From the NCBI GenBank assembly GCA_020636445.1, contig JACJXV010000021.1, forward strand, positions 1 to 64,000: a stretch of 64,000 nt of DNA. The letters are read 5' to 3'. The position numbers and the translations under genes were made by a program. Below the pieces are notes generated by a model. It was not told the DNA's origin. It did not search any database and worked only from the letters and a program-made list of their open reading frames with translations. Shown here piece after piece: positions 34,477 to 43,820 of this stretch; the stretch's first letter is position 1, and each line of letters starts with the position of its first letter. This stretch comes from Lewinellaceae bacterium. Lineage in GTDB: Bacteria; Bacteroidota; Bacteroidia; Chitinophagales; Saprospiraceae.

Positions 34477-37425
34477 ATGTTGCCGGTATTTGCTGAAGCG
34501 GTTGGTTCTTTTGAAGTGGTGTATAACCTGACTGAGGTTAGCGAAGGCCTCTTTTTGCCCAACGCCTACATCGTCAGCAAGGATCGCGAAGGCTTACTGG
34601 CCCACATTAAACAACGGGCAACGGTAGAAACGATCGGCAGTTTTCAGTTAGAATTGACCGATACTCGTCGCCGAATTTTCAAACTGATTGATGAATTACA
34701 GCCCAAGCAGCTGGAAAAGCGCTTTTCCCCCCCAAAGCGCCGGGTAAAACCCCTGGAAGATTTGCTCAAAGATGAGGAAATCGCCAAAACAATAACGCTG
34801 TATGTTCATCGCCGCCTGGATGAAATTCTGCAACTCATCGCCCGCCACCAATTCCCACTTACCTGGGAAGTGGATCGCCGGGTTTTAGTTAAGGATTTCC
34901 TGGTGGACGTAACCGGCGGAGAGTTGGAAGCCCAGTTGTCATTTAAGCGGCATGCCGAAGGTGTTTCTTACCGGTTGCGGCTCAAAGATGGGCGTAAAAC
35001 GTGGAAAATCAGCGAACGCGATGTTGTGCCGGTAACCAATCATCCGGCCTGGCTGGTTATCGACTACCGGCTGTTTCACGTTGCACATATCAATGGCAAC
35101 CTGGTTAAACCCTTTCGGCAACGTGATGAGGTAAATATTCCAGCGGCCTCCGTAAAAACATATTTTCAGAAATTCATCCTCAAAATTGCCGCCAAGGTCG
35201 ATATTGATGCTGATGGCTTTGCGATCGATCAGGTGGAAGACCTGCAAGGTTGTCGCCTGGAGGTTACGCATAGCCTATTGGGTAATGAACGGGTATTGGC
35301 TGTTCAGATGCAGTATCCACATACCGATTTTGGTTGGCGTGACCGGAAAGATAAGCGGACTACCCTCGAGTTTAATGGGGAGGAAGTACGCATTCTTCAG
35401 GTAAGGCGAAACTTTGGCGAAGAGGCAAAGTATATTGATCGGCTCAAAGCATTTGGGGTAGTCAACCCGGCGGAAACCCCGCATTTCCAGTTACCTGAGG
35501 TAGATACCAGTAATCCCTGGCAGCTGGAGCAATGGCTGGCGGAACAACGACCCGCCCTGGAAGAAGCAGGCTTTACCATCGGAACGGTACACCACCTTGA
35601 TCAGGAAATTTATCTCCGCCCAGCCCAGTTATTGCTGCGCAGCGAACAGTCCAATGACTGGTTTGATATCCTGGGACAGGTGACGGTCGGAGAATTTACC
35701 TTCCCCTTTTTGAAGCTAGCCCGCTACATTCGCGATGAAAATCGCTTTTTCCCCTTGCCTAATGGCACCTACTTCCTAATCCCCCAGGAGTGGCTGACCA
35801 AGTATAAGGGACTGGCCCAATTTGCCCGTAAGGAGGGAGATCATCTGCGGCTGAACCGCAGTCAATTTACCTTGCTACAAGAGTTGGGGTTTGCGCAGGA
35901 TACCTCCGTAACCGATAACCTGGAAGAGGTTGATTTTCAATTGTCTTCCCGCCTGCAAGCCCAATTACGCCCCTACCAATTAGAAGGGGTAAAGTGGTTG
36001 GTGCAATTGTACCGCAACCAGCTGGGCGCCTGCCTGGCCGATGATATGGGTTTGGGGAAAACGCTGCAAACCATTGCCGCCCTGCTGCATGCCAAAGAAA
36101 ATAAGGTAAACCCGGAAGCTACAGTGGCTACTGCCCAGAAGCCTCAGCTCGACCTCTTCGCAGCTCCGGCAGATGATGAATCCTTTTTGCTACCTCTTAA
36201 TGCGCTGATTATCCTGCCGGCATCCCTGGTGTTTAACTGGGAAAGTGAACTGCGTAAGTTTGCTCCGCACCTGCAGGTGTATCTGCATACCGGATCCCGC
36301 CGCCACCGCGATATGCGGTTACTACGCCGCTTTGATGTTATTCTGACTACCTACCAGACCGCACTGCGCGATGTTGACCTGTTAGCCGAACTGGAGTACG
36401 AATACATTATTCTCGATGAAAGTCAACAAATAAAAAACCGGGAGAGTAAAGTCTTTCGCGCGATTAATGAACTAAATGGGCGCCATAAAATATCGCTGAG
36501 TGGCACACCCATTGAAAACTCCCTCTCTGACCTGTGGTCGCAAATGCAGTTTATCAATCCCGACTTGCTGGGAGGCTTTTCGTTTTTTAAGAAAGAATTT
36601 ATCACGCCGATCGAAAAGCGGCAGGATGAAGAAAAAAAAGCGCGCCTGCGCACCCTGGTAGCTCCCTATTTACTGCGGCGTACCAAAGAAGAAGTGGCCC
36701 GCGACCTTCCTCCTCTAACCACACAGACCTTCTACTCTGAAATGACTCCCGAGCAGAAGCGCCTGTATGAGCGGGAGAAGTCGGCGGTGCGTAATTACCT
36801 GCTTGAAAACTTCGATGCCAATGATCCGCAGTACCGGATGCTGATGTTGCGCTCCCTGACTAAGCTGCGCCAGCTGGTGAACCACCCCCGGTTGGTTTCT
36901 CCCCAATACCAGCGGGAAAGTGGCAAGTACAACGATATTATGGAGCAGTGGGAAGTGATTCGGCGCAGTGACCACAAGGTGCTGATGTTTAGTTCTTTTG
37001 TCCAGTACCTGGATATTTTCAAAACCGATTTTGAGCAACGGCAACAACCTTATGCCTGGCTTACCGGTGATTTGACCGCGAAGGCCCGCCAGCGCGAAAT
37101 CAATCGGTTCGAACAAGAAAAAGAGGTGCAGTCATTTCTGATTTCCATAAAATCAGGCGGAACAGGCCTCAACCTGACGGCTGCCGACTACGTCTTTATT
37201 CTGGACCCCTGGTGGAATCCCACTACCGAACAGCAAGCCATTGCCCGGGCGCATCGCATCGGCCAGGATAAAAATGTGATCGCCATCAAATTTATCACCA
37301 AGGATAGTATTGAAGAGAAAATCCTCAAACTGCAGGAACGCAAAAGCCGCCTGGCCGAAGATATCATTGATAATGTTCAGAAGGCTTCGTTCACGAAAGG
37401 AGATATTGAATATTTGTTGGAATAG
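34477..37425 (+). CDS. SNF2-family DNA helicase/ATPase
   Basis: 982 residues; RapA/HepA-like ATP-driven DNA or nucleoprotein remodeller. The C-terminal motor has Walker A LADDMGLGKTLQTIAAL, the DESQ box ILDESQQIKN (motif II), SGTPIENSLSDLWSQM (motif III) and the helicase C signature GTGLNLTAADYVFILDPWW with QAIARAHRIGQ. The first ~500 residues hold a conserved but unnamed N-terminal region. The ATG is 2 bp after the dehydrogenase stop. Its cellular role in Bacteroidota is not established; the pairing with a metabolic gene is a context oddity. Confidence 0.92.
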   Translation: MLPVFAEAVGSFEVVYNLTEVSEGLFLPNAYIVSKDREGLLAHIKQRATVETIGSFQLELTDTRRRIFKLIDELQPKQLEKRFSPPKRRVKPLEDLLKDEEIAKTITLYVHRRLDEILQLIARHQFPLTWEVDRRVLVKDFLVDVTGGELEAQLSFKRHAEGVSYRLRLKDGRKTWKISERDVVPVTNHPAWLVIDYRLFHVAHINGNLVKPFRQRDEVNIPAASVKTYFQKFILKIAAKVDIDADGFAIDQVEDLQGCRLEVTHSLLGNERVLAVQMQYPHTDFGWRDRKDKRTTLEFNGEEVRILQVRRNFGEEAKYIDRLKAFGVVNPAETPHFQLPEVDTSNPWQLEQWLAEQRPALEEAGFTIGTVHHLDQEIYLRPAQLLLRSEQSNDWFDILGQVTVGEFTFPFLKLARYIRDENRFFPLPNGTYFLIPQEWLTKYKGLAQFARKEGDHLRLNRSQFTLLQELGFAQDTSVTDNLEEVDFQLSSRLQAQLRPYQLEGVKWLVQLYRNQLGACLADDMGLGKTLQTIAALLHAKENKVNPEATVATAQKPQLDLFAAPADDESFLLPLNALIILPASLVFNWESELRKFAPHLQVYLHTGSRRHRDMRLLRRFDVILTTYQTALRDVDLLAELEYEYIILDESQQIKNRESKVFRAINELNGRHKISLSGTPIENSLSDLWSQMQFINPDLLGGFSFFKKEFITPIEKRQDEEKKARLRTLVAPYLLRRTKEEVARDLPPLTTQTFYSEMTPEQKRLYEREKSAVRNYLLENFDANDPQYRMLMLRSLTKLRQLVNHPRLVSPQYQRESGKYNDIMEQWEVIRRSDHKVLMFSSFVQYLDIFKTDFEQRQQPYAWLTGDLTAKARQREINRFEQEKEVQSFLISIKSGGTGLNLTAADYVFILDPWWNPTTEQQAIARAHRIGQDKNVIAIKFITKDSIEEKILKLQERKSRLAEDIIDNVQKASFTKGDIEYLLE

Positions 37426-37468
37426 GCGCGTCTTTAACGGGGCATAAAGCGCCTTCAACCCCGAGTAT

Positions 37469-37485
37469 CCTTACGCAACGTAAGG
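37469..37485. other. Small hairpin upstream of the ScfR-type gene
   Basis: CCTTACG, loop CAA, CGTAAGG: a perfect 7-bp stem, 44 bp after the helicase stop. It may be a weak terminator; no T tract. Confidence 0.35.
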
Positions 37486-37616
37486 TAGATGCTGCACTTA
37501 GTGGCTTGGATTCCAAACCCTTCCTACGAAGAATGCCTCCTCCCTCGGCCTGGAATTTCGATAAGGCTCCATTTTTCCATTACAACATCTGCCGGAATTG
37601 TGTATTTTCGACAGGC

Positions 37617-39131
37617 ATGATGAGAGATATCGATACCGTTAAGTTAATGTTCGGGCTGAAGGTTTTCCAGCTCCGCCGCGAACAGGAACTGTCCTACCAG
37701 CAATTGTCGGAGCGCACCGGATTGGCGATATCTTATTTGCACAATATTGAGAAAGGGAAGAAGTACCCTAAAACGGATAAGATTATCACTCTGGCCAAAG
37801 GCCTGAATACGTCCTACGATTATCTTGTTTCGCTGGAACCAGATATAAAACTGCAACCGATCTTTGAGCTGCTCCGCTCGGATTTTATGAAGTATTTTCC
37901 GCTGGAACTCTTTGGGATAGACGCTCCCCGGTTGATTGAACTTCTCGCAGAAGAACCGGAAAAGATCAATGCCTTTATTAGTACGGTACTGCAGATTATC
38001 CGAAATTACCAGATCCGGGGGGAAGATTTCTTTCAGTCAGCGCTGCGTTCGTATCAGGATCTGCACGATAACTACTTTCCTGAATTGGAACTGGCGGTGA
38101 AAGCTTGTCGCCACGAATTGGAGTTTCCGCGGCAAAGGGCGATTTCCACCTCCTTTCTGGAATCGATTCTTATTGATAATTACGGCATTGCCATTGATCG
38201 GAGCGGGTTGGCTGCACACCAGCCATTAAGGCATCTTCGCTCTTTTTACAACCCGGCAGAGAAAAGGCTCTACCTGAATGACACCCTGTCTACCGCTCAG
38301 GAGAATTTCCTTTTAGCCAAAGAAATAGCCTTTCAGTTTTTGGATTTATCACCCCGGCCTTATGTGACCCGGATGCTGGAGGTACGCGAATTCGATGAAT
38401 TGGTGCATAACTTCCGGGCCTCCTATTTTGCTGTAGCATTGCTGATGGAAGAGGATCTGGTCCTGAATGACCTGGAAGATTTTGCTGCTCAGGAATGCTG
38501 GTCACCCCAACGACTGATCGATTTGCTGCACCAGTATCAGGTAACGCCTGAAGTACTGCTCCAGCGCCTGGCCAATTTGCTTCCCGGGAAGTGGGGACTA
38601 CGCGACCTCTTTTTTCTGCGCTTTCATACCGATCCTGATCGGGAAATTCTGCAAATGACTAAGGAGATTCACCTGTCTCAATTGCATAGTCCGTATGCCA
38701 ATCGCCTAAATGAACATTACTGCCGGCGTTGGGTATCGATAGAGATACTGAGTCGTTTGCATGACCCTGAACATCAAGCTTCTCAACCGGTGGCAGATGC
38801 CCAGATATCTGAATATTGGGGCACTAACGATGCCTACCTGTGTATCAGCCTGGCTAAATTTGCTGCCAATGACCCCGATGGATCTACCAGTGTTACATTG
38901 GGGCTGCACATTACACCTGCTCTCACCGAAAAGTTTCGCTTCCTCAGCGACCCGGCGCTGCCCCGTCGGCAGGTGCATACCACCTGTGAGCGCTGCCCCA
39001 TTGAGGATTGCGCCGAACGGATGGTGCCACCGGTGATTTTAGAAAGAGAACAACAACATCGGGCTATTCGCAAAGCACTTAAGGTACTCCGGGAAAACGG
39101 AAAGGTGCTGCAGCAACGAAAAGAAATTTGA
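37617..39131 (+). CDS. XRE/ScfR-type transcriptional regulator with IrrE-like domain
   Basis: 504 residues from the ATG at 37617 (MMRDIDTVKLMFGLKVFQ). The N-terminal XRE helix-turn-helix is YQQLSERTGLAISYLHNIEKGKKYP (split here for length). The C-terminal CERCPIEDCAERMVPP, with its Cys pairs, is the DUF2083/ScfR signature of regulators of short-chain fatty acyl metabolism (RamB relatives). The middle LLAKEIAFQFLDLS region fits the IrrE-like part. The cysteines probably bind metal or sense an acyl ligand. No fatty-acid genes are adjacent, so the target is unknown. Confidence 0.88.
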   Translation: MMRDIDTVKLMFGLKVFQLRREQELSYQQLSERTGLAISYLHNIEKGKKYPKTDKIITLAKGLNTSYDYLVSLEPDIKLQPIFELLRSDFMKYFPLELFGIDAPRLIELLAEEPEKINAFISTVLQIIRNYQIRGEDFFQSALRSYQDLHDNYFPELELAVKACRHELEFPRQRAISTSFLESILIDNYGIAIDRSGLAAHQPLRHLRSFYNPAEKRLYLNDTLSTAQENFLLAKEIAFQFLDLSPRPYVTRMLEVREFDELVHNFRASYFAVALLMEEDLVLNDLEDFAAQECWSPQRLIDLLHQYQVTPEVLLQRLANLLPGKWGLRDLFFLRFHTDPDREILQMTKEIHLSQLHSPYANRLNEHYCRRWVSIEILSRLHDPEHQASQPVADAQISEYWGTNDAYLCISLAKFAANDPDGSTSVTLGLHITPALTEKFRFLSDPALPRRQVHTTCERCPIEDCAERMVPPVILEREQQHRAIRKALKVLRENGKVLQQRKEI

Positions 39132-39187
39132 TTTCACATCTTTCAGTAATAAATGAAAGAATTAGGCGTTCTATTTAAAACTATCTT

Positions 39188-39763
39188 ATGGAACGCTGGC
39201 ATCGCCAATTCCCTACCCAAAATTACCTGCAGTCACGGCTTATGGCCCTGGAAACGGCTCCTTTTACTTATCGTGAAATTGGTGCAACCCGGGGTGCGTT
39301 TCCCAGAGGATACAATCATGATCGGAGGCGTTTTTTACTCGGCACGGGACCGGAAATTTGGGAGCGTGCCCAAGTGGCCTTATCGAAGGGCCGTCAGTTT
39401 CCCCCCAATTGGACCCGGATTTATTACCCCATGCCTGACTGGCAGCCTGGTGCTGCACTCTTGATGCTCTTTCGCCTGGGTGGCTTGTGGTGGGTGAATA
39501 CTTGCCGGATTGTTTACGTCATTCAGGAACTCAATCGCTATGGGTTTGCTTATGGCACACTACCCGGGCATGTGGAGTGTGGAGAAGAGTATTTCGGGGT
39601 AGAAATGGATGAGCAGCAGCAGGTGTGGTTTGTTCTGGAAGCTTTTTCCCGACCGCGATTCTGGGCGGCCTGGCCGGGTTATCCTTTGGCCAGGTTGATG
39701 CAAGCCCGGTTTGCGCGCCATGCCGGATTGGCTATGCAGGCTGCAGTACTAAAAGCGGAATAA
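39188..39763 (+). CDS. DUF1990 family protein
   Basis: 191 residues; TYREIGATRGAFPRGYNHD at the start and YVIQELNRYGFAYGTLPGHVE plus GEEYFGVEMDEQQQVWFVLE are typical of DUF1990. In many genomes this family is fused to or adjacent to YndJ, as here (the next gene starts 1 bp after its stop). No reaction is known. Confidence 0.85.
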   Translation: MERWHRQFPTQNYLQSRLMALETAPFTYREIGATRGAFPRGYNHDRRRFLLGTGPEIWERAQVALSKGRQFPPNWTRIYYPMPDWQPGAALLMLFRLGGLWWVNTCRIVYVIQELNRYGFAYGTLPGHVECGEEYFGVEMDEQQQVWFVLEAFSRPRFWAAWPGYPLARLMQARFARHAGLAMQAAVLKAE

Positions 39764-39764
39764 C

Positions 39765-40679
39765 ATGGAGGATTACGGCGGAATGCTGAATTTTCGCTAC
39801 TGGTCTGGGTTGACTGTACTCGTCTGGATCGTCAGTTGCTTTTTATTCTGGATGAAATCGCCCCATCAGCTCCCTTATGTTTATGGATTGGTATTAGCGG
39901 TTCCTTTGGTGTTGGTTCCCCGCATAACCCGCACTGGATGGCCTTTCGTTTGGGGGTGTTTATTAGTTGTTGCAGCCCTGTTTAATGCGGGGTTTATGGC
40001 TGCGATATTTGCTCTTCCCTGGTTGATCTGGGTATGCCAGGGCACAGTCAACGCCTGGCGGCAGGAATCGTGGCATACTTGGCCAGGCCGCTTACGGTTG
40101 GCTGCCTGGAGTTACTTGCCGGTTGGGGCTTTATGGTGGCTGGCCGATCGCTGGGGGTGGTTTCCCTTTGGGTTTGATCCAACGATTGGTTTGCTTACCG
40201 CTGCTCATTTCCATTACGCAGGGTTTGCCCTTCCCTGGTTAACTGCAGTAGTGTTGCCTCAGGCGCCTGGTGTGGTAACCCGTTGGGGGGCAGGCTTAGT
40301 CATAGGAGGTATCGGTATGGTAGCGATAGGGATTTTAGGCACCCAGTGGGGCTTCCCTTATTGGATAGAAATGATAGCCGTTACCTTGCTGGTAGCTGGT
40401 GCCTGGGTGAGTGCCTGGGGATTTGCCAGGCGGTCCTTTCAGGAAAAAGATACTCCTGCGATTCTTTGGAGAATAGCGGCCCTTAGTCTGTTAGCGGGTA
40501 TGGGATTAGCACTTTTATATGGCTGGCGGGTTTTATTTCCTGTTCCTGGCTTAACCATTCCCTGGATGTATGCGCTCCATGGAACCCTCAATGCGCTGGG
40601 TTTTGCTGCTCCGGGGGTCTGGGCTGCTACCTGGAATCCTGGTTACGGCAATACCAAACGGGCTAGTACGGGTAAATGA
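39765..40679 (+). CDS. YndJ-like membrane protein
   Basis: 304 residues with about nine hydrophobic segments (LTVLVWIVSCFLFWM, VYGLVLAVPLVLVP, and so on) and the YndJ marker HFHYAGFALPWLTAVVLP near residue 145. It follows the DUF1990 gene almost without a gap, so the two probably act together. Its 3' end overlaps the nuclease gene by 37 bp on the opposite strand. Transport or enzyme function unknown. Confidence 0.82.
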   Translation: MEDYGGMLNFRYWSGLTVLVWIVSCFLFWMKSPHQLPYVYGLVLAVPLVLVPRITRTGWPFVWGCLLVVAALFNAGFMAAIFALPWLIWVCQGTVNAWRQESWHTWPGRLRLAAWSYLPVGALWWLADRWGWFPFGFDPTIGLLTAAHFHYAGFALPWLTAVVLPQAPGVVTRWGAGLVIGGIGMVAIGILGTQWGFPYWIEMIAVTLLVAGAWVSAWGFARRSFQEKDTPAILWRIAALSLLAGMGLALLYGWRVLFPVPGLTIPWMYALHGTLNALGFAAPGVWAATWNPGYGNTKRASTGK

Positions 40680-41524
40680 TCTGAAGGCAGTCGCCCACTC
40701 CAGGAATCTGATAAGATGGCGTGTTTAAGCACCGAAATACCTTTCTTTACCAAGATGTAATCAATCCGTTGCCCCGGCATGCCCGGGAATTGAAAGGCGT
40801 TGGTCCAGGTACCCAAAGGCCCGTGATGAGGCAGTTGGCTTAAGAACAAGGCATCATCTAAGTGATCCGGATTATCGGAGTTGGTCAGAACGACCATCGG
40901 TTCATCGGTGGGTATGGCATTGAAATCACCAGTCACTAGGGTCGGTATTCCACCGGTAATTTCCTTAACCTTACTCAACAGCAGGCGTGCACTTTCCCGG
41001 CGGGCTATTTTTCCCATGTGATCAAAATGGGTATTAAAATGGTAAAAGGTTTTTTGCGTACGCTTATCCCTAAATAAGGCCCAGGTGACAATCCGGGGCA
41101 GGGCAGCGTCCCAGCCGGCAATACCAACTGCGGCAGGGTTTTCGGAAAGCCAGAAGGTTTGACTCTCAAGCAAGTCAAAACGGTCTTTGCGGTATAAAAT
41201 AGCGGAAAATTCATTGTCGGGTTGAGGAGTCGTACTGCCATCGGTCCGGCAAAGCCCCGTCCAGGCCATATCGGGTAAAGCCTTACTAAGGTCGTCCAGT
41301 TGACTGCGGAGGGCCTCCTGCACCCCCACTATATCTGCCTCGTGATACTTAATCATGCTTACTACCAGGTCCTTGCGATTAGGCCAGTAGTTGAATCCAT
41401 CATCCGGACTGGGATACCGGATGTTGAAGGTCATTACCTGAAAAGCATTGGTTTGACTCAGGAGAAATAAGGGTGCCAGTTGACAGCATATCACTACCAG
41501 GAGTATCTTTTTTTTCATCTGCAT
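40643..41524 (-). CDS. Exported endonuclease/exonuclease/phosphatase family protein
   Basis: 293 residues with a signal peptide (MKKKILLVVICCQLAPLFLLSQ). EEP fold: FQVMTFNIRYPSP (first strand), ADIVGVQEA (catalytic Glu), FNTHFDHMG, VTGDFNA (DxN) and the final SDHLPVLARL with Asp-His. Members cleave nucleic acids or phosphodiesters such as sphingomyelin outside the cytoplasm; the substrate is not inferable. A second in-frame Met (41518) is also possible as the start. Confidence 0.9.
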   Translation of the reverse strand: MQMKKKILLVVICCQLAPLFLLSQTNAFQVMTFNIRYPSPDDGFNYWPNRKDLVVSMIKYHEADIVGVQEALRSQLDDLSKALPDMAWTGLCRTDGSTTPQPDNEFSAILYRKDRFDLLESQTFWLSENPAAVGIAGWDAALPRIVTWALFRDKRTQKTFYHFNTHFDHMGKIARRESARLLLSKVKEITGGIPTLVTGDFNAIPTDEPMVVLTNSDNPDHLDDALFLSQLPHHGPLGTWTNAFQFPGMPGQRIDYILVKKGISVLKHAILSDSWSGRLPSDHLPVLARLVLP

Positions 41525-41631
41525 CGATCGTTTGGACTAAGATAAACTGTGGTGATGAGACCAGGAAAATACCAGCAGGGTATTTGGTCGATAGTACCAG
41601 AAACCAGCACCAGCCACCAGCTACCACCCAC

Positions 41632-42498
41632 CTACGGATTACAAGCATCACAATACCCTGGGTCGGCCATCGTCAGGCCATCTTGGCGGGGGCGAGCTTC
41701 CTCATGGCCACAGCCCGGGCATCCCCAGTAATACGTTTGGATGAGTCGGGTAGGAGAGTGACACCACAGACAGGGCAGTCCTTCGTCGTAACGTACCACG
41801 TCAAATCCCGGTCGTTGACAAGCCGGACAAGGAGATTTTAGTTTAGCCACCAGACGTTCAGCAGCTTGCCGGATTACGGTTTGCCGCGTTGGGTTGTACA
41901 TGGCCCGCATATCCGTTTCGGCCCAGATATCAAGGGCAGCGGCGCTAAATTGTCGGTAAGCATGTTCCAGATCAGGATAATCGCCGATTCCCTTGATCAG
42001 TTGATCTGGTTGGCCAGCTGATTTTCCGCGTAGAATCAGCCGGTGGCCAGGAAAGGAGACTTCCCTGGCCAGGTCAATCAGGGCAGTCCAATCGGTTATT
42101 TTTTGTTGTCGGTAGTTCGTCTGGGTGGATAAAAGGGAAGCATGCACTTCCAGGGCGGAAGTCCGGTCATAGAAATAGAGGAGTTCATGGTCACTGGCCA
42201 CAAATGGAATTTCCGGATGGGGCCCAAAAGAACCTTCGGAGGCAATAACTGCTGTGTAGGCAGGGTAGTGTTCCAGTGCGGCCAAAGCCTTGCTGCGAGC
42301 CGCTGCCAGGGGGTCATCGCCCCGGTCGATTTCCCCGGTGAACGTACCGAATTGGTCAGTATCGAAATCCGGCGGTGTGGCGATTGTCCAGGAAAAAGCA
42401 GTTTCAAGCACAGGAGCTATACTGCTTTCTTTACCATGCTTCGTGGCGAGCAGGACGGTGCGGGGGTGCAAGAGCAATCTGAAATCAGGATGGTGCAT
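41632..42498 (-). CDS. DUF6671 family protein with C-terminal Cys motifs
   Basis: 288 residues. TVLLATKHGKESSIAPVLE at the start and TAVIASEGSFGPHPEIPFVA match the DUF6671 pattern. The C-terminus carries CPACQRPG, CLWC, CPGCGHEE and CDAC, enough for two zinc ribbons. No function is known to me. It is 28 bp from the end of the HlyD-like gene in the RiPP cluster and may be read through from it, but the family does not otherwise link to RiPPs. Confidence 0.78.
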   Translation of the reverse strand: MHHPDFRLLLHPRTVLLATKHGKESSIAPVLETAFSWTIATPPDFDTDQFGTFTGEIDRGDDPLAAARSKALAALEHYPAYTAVIASEGSFGPHPEIPFVASDHELLYFYDRTSALEVHASLLSTQTNYRQQKITDWTALIDLAREVSFPGHRLILRGKSAGQPDQLIKGIGDYPDLEHAYRQFSAAALDIWAETDMRAMYNPTRQTVIRQAAERLVAKLKSPCPACQRPGFDVVRYDEGLPCLWCHSPTRLIQTYYWGCPGCGHEEARPRQDGLTMADPGYCDACNP

Positions 42499-42526
42499 AA
42501 AAGACTCCCAATAGGGTTAGTATATG

Positions 42527-43816
42527 TTATCGTGTATTCTCTTGCCAAGCGGACAAAAGACGCTGGAAAATCTTTTGCAAAAAAGGTTTTTTATCCAAAA
42601 TGATTTCGGCTTTTCCCTCTAACTGATTTACATAGGGTAATTTTTTACTGAATGAAGTTTGCAGACCATGGGGTAAATCGATCCGGATACGATATTGACC
42701 TTCAATGGGAACAGAAGTTACAGATTGTATTACTCCCTCCAGGATTCCCCATTCCTGAAAGGGATATTTATTAAGTTTAATCCGCACGGATTGTCCAATG
42801 CGCAGATCTGCAGTGTTGGCCTCTGATAAGGCCATTTGACCGATGATGCGGTTGTCGAAAGGCGTTATATTAAATAATAAGTCACCAGCAACGAGATATT
42901 GGCCCTGGTCAAAAATATCGACAAACTCCAGAACGCCTGCCGCCGGAGACTCGATTTGATAGGCATGCTCAAGACCATGAAGTGAAGTTTGGAGTCCTAG
43001 AATTCGATCGTCGAGTTTATCCATTGCTGTTTTCAAGTCTTGTTGGTAATCTAGCTGCAGGGTACTGATTTGATTTTCAACCTCTGTTAATTCTAAATTG
43101 TTTTTTTCAATCTCGCGTTGCTGTGTTTGAAGACTGGCTTCTGTGCTTAGTAATTGGCGTTGTGCTTCCAGAAATTGAACCTTGGCAATTACCCCGGAGT
43201 CGTACAGTGATTGGCTGATAGTGAATTGGTTTTGTTCTAGTGCAACTTCACGTTTCTTACTTGCCAGCTCTTGCTTGAGCAGAACGTGCAGTTGTGCATG
43301 GTATTTGAGTTTGGATTCAAGAATATTTTTTTTATCCAAATAAAGAGGATCCCTTAAGACTTCATGGTATTTGTTTAAATTCTGGATAATTCCTTCTATT
43401 TGAACGGCTATTTCCCCCTCAATATCTTTTACCAGGTTGAGTTTGAGCAGGATTGGGTCCGGGTTTGCTTGATATTGGGTTATTGAAGGAAAAAGGCTTT
43501 GTAGTCGCTCCAATTCTTCCAGGGAAACTTCGGTTTCTTGCCGGGCCAGAATTTGCTTTTTCCTTACTGTATCAAGGTTATTGATTAATATTTCCCGGAG
43601 CATACCATTTGCCGGGGCTTTGACCTGGACTGGCGGGTTAAAGGTTGTTATGGTAATGGGAGCACTTAATTTTTCAGAAACTTTCAAAAGGATACTAAAG
43701 CCTAAAAAAAGAGATAGCAATGCCAGCAAAATCCACGACCAGCGGCGTAGCACCCCATCGGGCATAGGGCCAATAAGCTCTTCAAATCGATTTATTTCCA
43801 GCTTTTCCTTTTTCAT
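42527..43816 (-). CDS. HlyD-family exporter adaptor of the RiPP cluster
   Basis: 429 residues. A single membrane helix at about 25-47 (WILLALLSLFLGFSILLKV), then a periplasmic lipoyl-like beta segment (VQVKAPANGMLREILIN), a long coiled coil (about 100-280) and a closing lipoyl/barrel part (ESPAAGVLEFVDIFDQG). It would connect the C39 ABC exporter to the outer membrane. The gene is 4 bp after the ABC gene stop, so the two are coupled. No outer-membrane factor is in the cluster. Confidence 0.9.
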   Translation of the reverse strand: MKKEKLEINRFEELIGPMPDGVLRRWSWILLALLSLFLGFSILLKVSEKLSAPITITTFNPPVQVKAPANGMLREILINNLDTVRKKQILARQETEVSLEELERLQSLFPSITQYQANPDPILLKLNLVKDIEGEIAVQIEGIIQNLNKYHEVLRDPLYLDKKNILESKLKYHAQLHVLLKQELASKKREVALEQNQFTISQSLYDSGVIAKVQFLEAQRQLLSTEASLQTQQREIEKNNLELTEVENQISTLQLDYQQDLKTAMDKLDDRILGLQTSLHGLEHAYQIESPAAGVLEFVDIFDQGQYLVAGDLLFNITPFDNRIIGQMALSEANTADLRIGQSVRIKLNKYPFQEWGILEGVIQSVTSVPIEGQYRIRIDLPHGLQTSFSKKLPYVNQLEGKAEIILDKKPFLQKIFQRLLSAWQENTR

Positions 43817-43820
43817 TTTT